A stretch of DNA of 16,144 nt from an uncultured Eisenbergiella sp. GTDB lineage: Bacteria > Bacillota > Clostridia > Lachnospirales > Lachnospiraceae. The stretch is from the NCBI GenBank assembly GCA_947626725.1, contig CANQTI010000018.1:1-16144 (forward strand). The letters run 5' to 3'. Position numbers and translations under genes: made by a program. Shown one piece after another: positions 1 to 6,709 of this stretch. Each line of letters opens with the position of its first letter. The stretch's first letter is position 1. The notes below the pieces were generated by a model, which did not search any database, was not told the DNA's origin, and saw nothing but the letters and a program-made list of their open reading frames with translations.

Positions 1-27
1 TACAAAACCTGTCCATTCTGGTCTCAT
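1..27 (-). CDS. pflB: Start of probable pyruvate formate-lyase (partial)
   Basis: Only the first nine codons lie in the window; they read MRPEWTGFV and run off the left edge. A good ribosome site (AAGGAGG, 37-43) precedes the ATG by 9 nt. Formate C-acetyltransferases of clostridia commonly start with an M-x-x-E-W-x-G-F pattern before the G-x-W and VRDFIQ segments, so the match is suggestive but rests on nine residues. If correct, the enzyme converts pyruvate and CoA to acetyl-CoA and formate through a glycyl radical in the cytoplasm, and would be the fermentation gene next to the sugar locus. It is separated from the transporter operon by a terminator and has its own promoter, so it is probably an independent unit. 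Confidence 0.5.
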
Positions 28-63
28 TTTGAAACGCCTCCTTGAAAAATATGGTTGATAGTG

Positions 64-94
64 ATACGGCGGAATCTTATGGGGGCCGCCGTAT
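64..94 (-). other. Leader hairpin of the pfl-like gene
   Basis: ATACGGCGG (64-72) and CCGCCGTAT (86-94) form a perfect 9-bp stem with a 13-nt loop inside the predicted 5' leader. No U-run follows on either strand, so it is not an intrinsic terminator. It may stabilise the 5' end of the mRNA or be a regulatory structure; I recognise no riboswitch class in it. Confidence 0.45.
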
Positions 95-128
95 TGGATG
101 CTGAAAACCTATACAACTCTGTATGATT

Positions 129-157
129 ATTATAAAATAACGGCCCTTTCAGGTCAA
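129..157 (-). promoter_or_regulatory. Sigma-A promoter of the pfl-like gene
   Basis: On the minus strand TTGACC (157-152) is followed by a 17-nt spacer and a perfect TATAAT (134-129). The predicted start of transcription is near 122, giving a leader of about 95 nt before the ATG at 27. It is the best promoter in the window and lies downstream of the transporter terminator, so it should fire independently of that operon. Confidence 0.8.
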
Positions 158-165
158 GTGTATGC

Positions 166-187
166 GATGTACTTTTTTCTATACATC
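166..187. promoter_or_regulatory. Possible operator upstream of the pfl-like promoter
   Basis: GATGTA (166-171) and TACATC (182-187) are an inverted repeat with a 10-nt AT-rich spacer, lying 9 bp upstream of the -35 box. The position suits an activator or repressor site, but the half-sites are short and I cannot assign a regulator. Confidence 0.2.
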
Positions 188-254
188 TCCGGTTTTTCTG
201 CCGGATCCTTTATCTATTCTGTCACGGGAAGAAAGGCGCTTTTTCCATTTCCCG

Positions 255-286
255 AAAAAAACGCCGGACGGCTGTGCGCCCGGCGT
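255..286 (-). terminator. Intrinsic terminator of the transporter operon
   Basis: On the minus strand ACGCCGG (286-280) pairs with CCGGCGT (267-261); the 12-nt loop can pair further internally. A U-run follows directly (255-260 plus the last stem base). It lies 33 nt after the stop codon of the last permease gene and separates the operon from the pfl-like gene. Confidence 0.8.
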
Positions 287-319
287 ATCTTTTCCTGAAA
301 TATGAGTCCGAAACCGTCC

Positions 320-1228
320 TCAGCCCTTCACGGAACCGATCAGCATTCCTTTCATAAAATATTTCTGCAGGAATGGATATACGATGAGGATCGGTACGAT
401 AGTGGCGATGATCAGCGCCATCTGCAGTGTATAGGGCTCCACCCTGTGCACAAAGTCCACCTCCGTGGCCTGAATCATGTCGGTGGAACCGCCCACCACC
501 ATATCCTTTACGATAATCATCAGCGGCCACTTATCGCGGCTGCGGAGGTAGAGAACGGCCCCCATGTAGGAGTTCCAGTGCCCCACTGCGTTGAACAGCG
601 TGAAGGTGGCGATGGCGGGCTTGGACAGGGGCAGGATGATCCGGGTCAGCACCGTGATCGGATTCGCTCCGTCGATGACCGCGGATTCCTCCAGCTCGTG
701 CGGCAGGCTGGACATGAAGTTGCGCATCATGATGATGTTATAGGAGCCCACCGCGCCCGGAAGGATCAGCGCCCAGTAGGTATCCATCAGCCCCAGGCTG
801 CGGATCAGCAGGTAGGTGGGGATCATGCCGCCGCCGAAGAACATGGTGATCATGATCATGGTCAGATAGGCATTGCGCCCCTTTAAGTCCTTTTTGGTCA
901 GTGGATAGGCCGTGATGCAGAGCATGAAAATGTTCAGCGCCGTACCTACAATGGTGATGAACAGGGTGGAACGGTAGCCCGACCACATCAGCGGGAAATT
1001 CCACAGATAATAGTAATATTCCAGCGTGATCCGCTTCGGGAGCAAGTTCATGGGGTTCGCCAGATAATCCGAATAGGGCGTAATGGAATACACCAGCACG
1101 TAGACGAACGGCATGGTACAGAGGAAGGCGAACAGGCCCACCACAAAATAGTTGATAAAACTGAAAATCCGATCCCCCAGGGACTGCTTGACTTTCTTCG
1201 CTTTATTTTTTCTCGACAGCGTCACCAT
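320..1228 (-). CDS. ytcP: Carbohydrate ABC transporter permease, YtcP/LplC type
   Basis: This 302-residue inner-membrane permease is one of two subunits forming the channel of an oligosaccharide importer (CUT1 family, binding-protein-dependent permease fold). About six hydrophobic segments are visible, starting near residues 24-48 and 87-110 and ending near 270-290. The cytoplasmic EAA loop that docks with the ATPase spans about residues 180-204 (EESAVIDGAN, then LPLSKP). The C-terminus ends in the FMKGMLIGSVKG tail common in LplC/YtcP proteins. The ATG overlaps the end of the upstream permease gene by 7 nt, and GGGGAGGAG inside that gene is its ribosome site, so translation is probably coupled. 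No ATPase gene is present; this class usually shares an MsmX-type ATPase encoded elsewhere. The family is near certain; the exact sugar is inferred from the neighbouring enzymes. Confidence 0.93.
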   Translation of the reverse strand: MVTLSRKNKAKKVKQSLGDRIFSFINYFVVGLFAFLCTMPFVYVLVYSITPYSDYLANPMNLLPKRITLEYYYYLWNFPLMWSGYRSTLFITIVGTALNIFMLCITAYPLTKKDLKGRNAYLTMIMITMFFGGGMIPTYLLIRSLGLMDTYWALILPGAVGSYNIIMMRNFMSSLPHELEESAVIDGANPITVLTRIILPLSKPAIATFTLFNAVGHWNSYMGAVLYLRSRDKWPLMIIVKDMVVGGSTDMIQATEVDFVHRVEPYTLQMALIIATIVPILIVYPFLQKYFMKGMLIGSVKG

Positions 1229-2166
1229 AAGCTCTCCTCCCCGCCCTTCTTGGCAATGTAATTCGTAATCAGCATCATGATCAGGCTGATCACGGTCGTG
1301 AACAGGCCGACTGCCGTGGAGAAGGAATACCGTCCGTTTCCAAGGCCCATCTTATAGGTATAGGTCTCAAATACCTCAGATACGGAAATATTCTGGCTGT
1401 TCTGCAGGATATAGATCTGCTCGAATCCGTTGGACATCAGGCTGCCCGTCCTTAAGATAAAGGACAGGACGATGGTAGAACGGATGCCCGGCAGCGTGAT
1501 ATAGCGCATTTTCTGGATCCGGTTCGCGCCGTCCACGGAAGCCGCGTCATACAGCTCCGTATCGATACCGGTCATGGCCGCCAGATAGAGGATGGTCCCC
1601 CAGCCGGCCTCCTTCCAGATGGAGGAAATGATGACCAGCGGCCGGAAATATTCCGGCTTCCCCATGAAGAAGATGGGAGTGAACCCCAGATTTTTCAGCA
1701 CCTGGTTGATCACGCCCCAGGTCGGGGACAGGAAGTTCACCATGATACCGCCCAGCACCACCCAGGAAATGAAATGGGGCAGGTAGACCAGCGTCTGCGT
1801 GATCCGCTGGTATTTCCGGTTCCCGATCTCGTTGAGCATCAGCGCCAGGATGACGGAAACGGGAAAGCTGGCGAACAGCCTCAGCAAACTCAGGATCAGC
1901 GAATTGCGGAACACGTTCCAGAATTCCGAAAGGTGAAACAGATACCGGAAATTCTCCAGCCCAATCCAGTCGCTTCCCAGGATTCCCTTCTTGAAGCTGA
2001 AATCCTTGAACACGATGATGATGCCGTACATGGGAACATAGTGAAAAATAATATAGTAGATCAGCCCCGGAAGCAGGAGCAGATAATAATATTTGTTTCG
2101 TTTGATGTAAGAGAGCGTTTTCCCCCACTTCTCCTTCGACAATAAAGCTGCGTTCTCTTTCTGCAT
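1222..2166 (-). CDS. lplB: Carbohydrate ABC transporter permease, LplB type
   Basis: This is the partner permease of the importer, 314 residues from the chosen start. The frame is open upstream, but the ATG at 2166 has a strong ribosome site (GGAGGG, 2172-2177) 5-6 nt before it. From that start the protein begins with MQKEN and quickly enters a first membrane segment (about residues 26-43), as LplB proteins do. Further membrane segments lie at about 88-112, 128-146, 176-198, 230-245 and 285-303. The EAA loop is at about 204-229 (ELYDAASVDGAN, then ITLPG). It is separated from the lipoprotein gene by 174 nt containing a terminator-like hairpin and overlaps the next permease by 7 nt. It likely forms a heterodimer with that permease. 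Confidence 0.93.
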   Translation of the reverse strand: MQKENAALLSKEKWGKTLSYIKRNKYYYLLLLPGLIYYIIFHYVPMYGIIIVFKDFSFKKGILGSDWIGLENFRYLFHLSEFWNVFRNSLILSLLRLFASFPVSVILALMLNEIGNRKYQRITQTLVYLPHFISWVVLGGIMVNFLSPTWGVINQVLKNLGFTPIFFMGKPEYFRPLVIISSIWKEAGWGTILYLAAMTGIDTELYDAASVDGANRIQKMRYITLPGIRSTIVLSFILRTGSLMSNGFEQIYILQNSQNISVSEVFETYTYKMGLGNGRYSFSTAVGLFTTVISLIMMLITNYIAKKGGEESLW

Positions 2167-2220
2167 ACATACCCTCCTGCGGCAAATGGGCGCTCCCCCG
2201 CAGGCCCCTTCGCCGCCCTG

Positions 2221-2256
2221 AAAAAGGCGGGAGAGCGGCAGAATCTCCGCTCTCCC
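2221..2256 (-). terminator. Internal attenuator-type terminator after the lipoprotein gene
   Basis: GGGAGAGCGG (2229-2238) and CCGCTCTCCC (2247-2256) make a perfect 10-bp GC-rich stem with an 8-nt loop. On the minus strand it is followed after three bases by five U (2225-2221). It lies between the binding-protein gene and the permease genes. A partly read-through terminator here would give more binding protein than permease, a usual ratio in such operons; it may also protect the upstream mRNA from 3' decay. Confidence 0.65.
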
Positions 2257-2340
2257 GTCCGCATGTCCTTCTGATGATCCTCCCCGTATCCCGCGGCAGA
2301 CGGGCCGAGGAAAGCCGTTCTGCCGTTTCCGCAAAGATCC

Positions 2341-4044
2341 TTACTGCGCGGACGCCGCGTACTCGTTCATCGTCTGAAGGTACTCTTCTTCCGCGGGCGC
2401 GATGGCCGGGAACCATTCATCCTCCAGGAAGGAGGTGAAGGCCGCCTCATCGATGTTTCCGGTTACGAAATTCTCTTCCATGTTGGTCAGCCGGTCAACC
2501 AGATCCGGATTGTCAGCGGTAAACTGCGTATAGGCCGGGAAGCTGATCGAAGGCACGGAGACTACATTGACAGTGGTCAGGAAATCCTTCAGTTCATTGG
2601 TGTTGTAGACCGCCCTCTTTAAGCTGATCTCATCTCCGGCGGTCACCGACTGCAGCATGATTCCGCCGAGGCCGGAGGCCATGGACGCATAGCTGTTGAT
2701 CTCTTTATCGAACTCCCGCTCCTCCTGGGTCTTGGTAACGGTCTTGGTCTCGGGGTCATAGGTATCATAGTTGTGGCCCTGAACGCCGCCGTTCATCATC
2801 AGCCAGCCTTCTTCCGTATTCGCCCAGTCCAAAAAGCCCAGGATCCTTCTCACGGTCTCCTCATCCACATTGGCGGAGATCATCCAACCGCCCCAGTTGC
2901 TGGCGGACTGTTCCACATTGGCTTTGTCCTGGCCGTCCGGCTTCATGCAGGGTGCCAGCGTGATGTACTGAGAAAACAGATCGGGATCCACATCCTCGCC
3001 AACCATGCCGTTCACCAGCGAAGTGGTGATGTTCTGGCCCACAGTCAGGGCGCAGATGGCGGTGCGGTTCTGCTGGAACTTGGTCCTGTCATCATAGGTA
3101 TTGTTGGTAAAGAACTCCGGATCAATGAGCCCCTGCGCATACATATCGCGGAACCATCTCAGGTAAGGAAGATAACCGTCCATCTTCTGGCGGATCTTGT
3201 ACTCGCCGTCAAAATCGGGCAGCTTGGGCAGAACGGAACCGCCTACATAAGGCATGAACGCCTGCACGATCCAGCCGTCGCCCCATACGCCGGGAGGGGA
3301 GAAGAGGAACGTATCCTTCTGCCCATTGGCGTCCGGATCGCTCTCAGCCACCAGTTTTCCAAATGCTTCCAGCTCTTCCAGATTCGCCGGCACCTTGCCG
3401 TCCACCAGCTTGTTCAGCCAGTCCGTATTGATGCCGATGCCATACACGGAATCCTGATGCGGCTTGGGAACCGCGTAGATCCTGCCGTCTTCACAGCGGG
3501 CCGCGTCCCACTGGTTCTGCGGGATATTGGCCATCAGATTGGGATAGTCCCCGATCATGTCGGTGACGTCCCAGATCAGCCCGTCTTCCGCCCATTTCTG
3601 ATAGGTGGTGGCGCCGAAGCCCCAGGTATAGCTGACATCGCACATTTCATCCGCCGCCATGACCACCTGCAGACGCTCTGTATAGTTGGACATCGGCGGG
3701 ATCTCATATGCCAGCGTCACGCCGGTGATCTCCGCGATCTTGTCCAGCACCTGATTGTCTTCATAAGAGAAGCTTTCCGGTGCGCGGTCCATGATCGTAA
3801 TGGTGATGGGATCGGTGTTCATCACATATTCTTCCGCCGCCGCTTCCGTTGTTTCTTCTGCAGCAGTTTCTTCCGCTGCCTGTTCCTCCGCTGCTGTGGC
3901 CGCTGGGGCGGATTCTTCTTTTTGGGCGGTGGTTTCCGCCGGGGTCTCTTCCTTTGCAGGGGCGCTGCCCTTGCTGCCGCAGCCTGCCAGCAGGCCGGCT
4001 GCCATGGTGAGACATAACATGGTTGCTAGGATCCTCTTCTTCAT
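2341..4044 (-). CDS. Extracellular oligosaccharide-binding lipoprotein
   Basis: This 567-residue solute-binding protein captures the oligosaccharide outside the cell and delivers it to the two permeases. A lipoprotein signal is clear: a positive MKKR start, a hydrophobic core, and the lipobox LLAGC with the lipid-carrying Cys at residue 22. A low-complexity Ala/Glu/Thr-rich tether (about 30-72) follows, probably spanning the cell wall. The mature domain (about 75-567) resembles the large LplA/YtcQ-type binding proteins by length, its early DRAPESFSYEDN segment and its Trp-rich middle. The ATG at 4044 has an AAGGAGG site 8-9 nt upstream. It is the first gene of the operon, with a leader of about 165 nt carrying AraC-type direct repeats upstream. 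The rhamnose/uronate ligand is inferred from the neighbouring GH105 and GH78 genes. Confidence 0.92.
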   Translation of the reverse strand: MKKRILATMLCLTMAAGLLAGCGSKGSAPAKEETPAETTAQKEESAPAATAAEEQAAEETAAEETTEAAAEEYVMNTDPITITIMDRAPESFSYEDNQVLDKIAEITGVTLAYEIPPMSNYTERLQVVMAADEMCDVSYTWGFGATTYQKWAEDGLIWDVTDMIGDYPNLMANIPQNQWDAARCEDGRIYAVPKPHQDSVYGIGINTDWLNKLVDGKVPANLEELEAFGKLVAESDPDANGQKDTFLFSPPGVWGDGWIVQAFMPYVGGSVLPKLPDFDGEYKIRQKMDGYLPYLRWFRDMYAQGLIDPEFFTNNTYDDRTKFQQNRTAICALTVGQNITTSLVNGMVGEDVDPDLFSQYITLAPCMKPDGQDKANVEQSASNWGGWMISANVDEETVRRILGFLDWANTEEGWLMMNGGVQGHNYDTYDPETKTVTKTQEEREFDKEINSYASMASGLGGIMLQSVTAGDEISLKRAVYNTNELKDFLTTVNVVSVPSISFPAYTQFTADNPDLVDRLTNMEENFVTGNIDEAAFTSFLEDEWFPAIAPAEEEYLQTMNEYAASAQ

Positions 4045-4209
4045 TCTGTACCCTCCTTGGTTTCATGAAAGAAATAAACATCAGGCAGCGGAAAGGATAG
4101 ATGCCTCCGTGCCGCAAAGCTGCCGCACGAAACCTCCGCCGCCGTGAACGGGTGACCGCCGGAACTGCTTCCCGGGTTTCCTCCCCTTTCCCGCAAGTCC
4201 TCCGGCTTG

Positions 4210-4243
4210 GCTATAGCATAATCCGTTTTTTGCCAAAAAGAAA
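4210..4243 (-). promoter_or_regulatory. Weak promoter of the transporter operon
   Basis: On the minus strand the best -10 candidates are TATGCT (4220-4215), or TATAGC (4215-4210) preceded by an extended TG. The -35 position for TATGCT with a 17-nt spacer is a poor TTTCTT (4243-4238); TTGGCA (4236-4231) has the wrong spacing. A weak -35 directly next to the first direct repeat (4241-4255) suits activation by an AraC-family protein. Confidence 0.4.
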
Positions 4244-4320
4244 ATGATAAACTTTCCGTGAAAAATGATAAACTTTTCCGGATGATAAAAGTATTATCGT
4301 CCGAAAAGAAAGTATTATTA
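4241..4320. repeat. Phased direct repeats, likely AraC-family operators
   Basis: AAAATGATAAACTTT occurs at 4241-4255 and again at 4262-4276, exactly 21 bp apart (two helical turns). A third ATGATAAA lies at 4282-4289. AAAGTATTAT follows at 4288-4297 and again at 4309-4318, also 21 bp apart. Direct repeats two turns apart next to a weak -35 box are typical sites for AraC-family activators. The block ends 18 bp before the regulator's own -35 box, so autoregulation is possible. Confidence 0.6.
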
Positions 4321-4337
4321 TCATACATTTTGAGTGC

Positions 4338-4366
4338 TTGTTTTTTCTTTTTTGTTGATTTATACT
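4338..4366 (+). promoter_or_regulatory. Promoter of the AraC-family regulator
   Basis: TTGTTT (4338-4343), a 17-nt spacer and TATACT (4361-4366) form a plausible sigma-A promoter pointing at the regulator gene. The predicted start near 4373 gives a leader of about 135 nt. Confidence 0.6.
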
Positions 4367-4493
4367 ATAGAAATAAGGGGTTTTGTCCATAAAGCGTCAT
4401 AAAATGCAAAAAACTCAGGTTGTTGCATTTTCTTCGATTATGCTCGTACCTGCGGACGGTTTCCGTCCTCTTTCAGGGCCTGCATTCATTTTC

Positions 4494-4502
4494 AGGGGAG
4501 GG
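4494..4502 (+). promoter_or_regulatory. Ribosome binding site that sets the GTG start of the regulator
   Basis: AGGGGAGGG lies 7 nt before GTG (4510-4512). The frame is open further upstream with a TTG at 4420, but that codon has no ribosome site and would add 30 residues that do not fit the family. Confidence 0.75.
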
Positions 4503-4509
4503 CTTTCCT

Positions 4510-6645
4510 GTGCGTCTACCGTTTTCCTTCACACGAAAAGAAACCGCGCTGTATCTGTTTCAGAAAAAATTGACCCAGATCCTGCTGGCAACCCTGATCG
4601 TCTTTTCGCTCCTGGCAGGGCTCCTTTTCTATAGTCTGGAAAGACAGGCCTATTACCGGAGCTTCGAGGAATCCAACGCCACCATCGTCAGTCAGATTGC
4701 GTCGGTCTACGAAAGGGATGTTCAGACCCTGCGGGGGCTCTGTATCCAGTCGCTTCTTTTCAATCAGCTTCCCACCGGCAACTACTCTGACCTCAACAGC
4801 AGCGACATCAAAACGATCATGAATTACATGACCAGTCTGAATGTGGTCAACGGCTGCGTTCATTCCATTTATTTTTATTATGTGGAGGACGCCACGGTCC
4901 TAAGCTCCGCTTCCCTGCCCACCGCGATCTCCAGGCTGAATAATTTTTACGATAAGGATATCTTTCCGGATCCGGGCAATACACAGCGCTATGTGCTGCT
5001 GGAACCCCGCTTTCTGGAGCAGAATACCCCGACGGATCCGGACAAAACGCCGTTGGTCATCACCCTGCTGATCGCGCTCCCCGTCAAGGGCAGCGGGACG
5101 GACATCTGGATGGCCATGAATATCGACGCGCGCAAGCTCTACGCCAAGATATTCAGCGAACTGCGTTTCGAGGATGAGGTGAAGTTTTACATCCTGAACG
5201 CTGAAAACTGCATCGTGTTCTGCAACGACGAGCGGGAATTGTTTGACTATTACGACAACCGGGCCCCCGTCAGACACAGATCGCTGCTCTCTTCCACCGT
5301 TTCCGACCGTCTGGGATGGACCTTTGTGCTGGAGAGGCCGATGCCGCAGATCGATTCCTCACTTCTTCCGTTTTCCTGCGCCATCCTGATCATCCTGGTG
5401 GCCCTGCTGGCTGTTTCCATGGCGACGTCCCTGTTCTCTATGAGACCTCTGCAGAAATCGCTGAACGATTCCCGCAGCGTGCGCTGGCGCTATTTCCTGA
5501 CCCAGGGCAGGATCCCGGAGGGCAGCCAGGTAGCGCCCTTCCGGCCCGATATCGATTTCCCGGACTGCAGGCAGTTTGTCGTCATGTCCTTCCAGCTCAC
5601 CCACGCGGATGGGAACCGGCTGTTTACGGAGCTGGCCGCCCCGCTGGACAGCCTGGCAAGGGAACGGCAGTTTTTCTTCCGCACCATCCATATCAATCCG
5701 TCCCACACCGGCGTGGTATTCGGCTTCCCGCAGACGGAGTCCTCCCTGGATACGCGCATGGCTTCCTATACGGAGCTGGCCAACCGGATCCTGGATGCGC
5801 TGGAGGAAAAGCTGAAGCACCCGGTGCTTTGCAGCATCAGCTCCGCCAAGGATTCCCCGGAGCTTCTGCATGACGCCTGGATGGAGGCCTGCGAGACGGA
5901 CCGGCATTCCCTCTCCCTCAGCGGTCAGATCCGCTTCTGGGCGGAGGCCAGCCGAAAAAAAGGAGAGTACACCTTCCCCGCCGCATCTCTAAAGCAGCTG
6001 GGGGACCATCTTCTGGCGGGAGACGCGGACGCCTGCATCCTCTGTTCCCGCAGGCTCTTCGCCTCTTTCCTCAGTGAAAACTATATTCTGGAAGACAGCG
6101 AGATCTGCCGTTATCTGTACTATGTCCAGAACAGCATTCTCTCCCAGCTGGCCGCTCTGCCGATCCCCATCCAGATCCGCGCTTCGTTCACCCCGGAGCA
6201 ATATTCGGATCTGTCCCGGATGGAGGAAGCGTTCAACAACTGGCTGACGGCGGCCGCCGCCACGGTCAGCGACCGGAACCAGAAGGACCACGTCGTCCTC
6301 TATCAGTATATCATCGATTATCTGGATACGCATTACACCGATCCCGACATCTGCCTCGGCATGGTGGCAGAGCACTTCGATCTCACCAGCAATTTCATCA
6401 GCAAGATCGTCCGGGAGATCACGGGAATGAGTTTTTCGGCCTACATCACCTACTGCCGGATCCAGCGGAGCAAGGAGCTGCTGGCGGAAGGGAAAATGAA
6501 CGTAAACGAGATCTCCAACGCGCTGGGATTTTCCTACCCCTATTATTTCATCCGCAAGTTCCGGGAGCTGGAGGGCACTACTCCGGGCCAGTACATGGGG
6601 CAGGAAAACGCCCCCGACGCTCCGACGCCGACGGACCGTTCCTGA
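4510..6645 (+). CDS. Membrane-anchored AraC-family regulator, YtdP/YesS type
   Basis: This 711-residue one-component regulator has a sensor outside the membrane and a DNA-binding domain inside. From the GTG start the order is: short cytoplasmic end, membrane segment at about 22-42 (LLATLIVFSLLAGLLF), external sensor region to about 283 (probably Cache-like by position, not proven), second membrane segment at about 286-308, a cytoplasmic region of about 280 residues, and a C-terminal AraC/HTH_18 domain from about 593. The last has two helix-turn-helix units: DLTSNFISKIVREITGMSF, and then NEISNALGFSYPYYFIRKF with the closing TTPGQYM. Size and layout match B. subtilis YtdP and YesS, which sit beside pectin/rhamnogalacturonan uptake genes. 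It is divergent from the transporter operon and probably activates it through the 21-bp phased repeats. The inducer is unknown. Confidence 0.9.
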   Translation: MRLPFSFTRKETALYLFQKKLTQILLATLIVFSLLAGLLFYSLERQAYYRSFEESNATIVSQIASVYERDVQTLRGLCIQSLLFNQLPTGNYSDLNSSDIKTIMNYMTSLNVVNGCVHSIYFYYVEDATVLSSASLPTAISRLNNFYDKDIFPDPGNTQRYVLLEPRFLEQNTPTDPDKTPLVITLLIALPVKGSGTDIWMAMNIDARKLYAKIFSELRFEDEVKFYILNAENCIVFCNDERELFDYYDNRAPVRHRSLLSSTVSDRLGWTFVLERPMPQIDSSLLPFSCAILIILVALLAVSMATSLFSMRPLQKSLNDSRSVRWRYFLTQGRIPEGSQVAPFRPDIDFPDCRQFVVMSFQLTHADGNRLFTELAAPLDSLARERQFFFRTIHINPSHTGVVFGFPQTESSLDTRMASYTELANRILDALEEKLKHPVLCSISSAKDSPELLHDAWMEACETDRHSLSLSGQIRFWAEASRKKGEYTFPAASLKQLGDHLLAGDADACILCSRRLFASFLSENYILEDSEICRYLYYVQNSILSQLAALPIPIQIRASFTPEQYSDLSRMEEAFNNWLTAAAATVSDRNQKDHVVLYQYIIDYLDTHYTDPDICLGMVAEHFDLTSNFISKIVREITGMSFSAYITYCRIQRSKELLAEGKMNVNEISNALGFSYPYYFIRKFRELEGTTPGQYMGQENAPDAPTPTDRS

Positions 6646-6703
6646 AAAAGCGCCCCACGGCCCCGCCCGGCAGACAGAACCGCGCCGGGCGGGGCCGTGG
6701 GGC
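6645..6703. terminator. Shared bidirectional terminator between converging operons
   Basis: GCCCCACGGCCCCGCCCGG (6652-6670) and its exact complement (6685-6703) form a perfect 19-bp stem with a 14-nt loop. On the minus strand the stem is followed by GC and then five U (6649-6645), overlapping the regulator's stop codon. On the plus strand the downstream tract is weak (CGCTCTTT). It should stop the catabolic operon well and the regulator transcript less classically. Confidence 0.85.
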
Positions 6704-6709
6704 CGCTCT

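Larger units (their letters stand above)
4045..4509. other. Divergent control region between transporter operon and regulator
   Basis: This 465-nt stretch has no credible gene. The left part (about 4045-4205) is a GC-rich leader for the lipoprotein gene, in which I see no recognisable riboswitch or strong terminator. The middle (4205-4325) is AT-rich and holds the transporter promoter and phased direct repeats. The right part (4338-4509) holds the regulator's promoter and a leader of about 135 nt. Confidence 0.7.

Noticed and set aside
2167..2334. N-terminal extension of the LplB-type permease
   Set aside because: The extra 56 residues cover the internal hairpin and are not like any permease start; ATG 2166 has a strong ribosome site.
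4045..4205. Possible riboswitch in the lipoprotein leader
   Set aside because: The leader is long and GC-rich, but I found no conserved riboswitch core, no clear alternative hairpins and no terminator.
4041..4328. Small minus-strand open frame in the divergent control region
   Set aside because: It has no ribosome site, overlaps the predicted promoter and repeats, and its sequence has no family resemblance.
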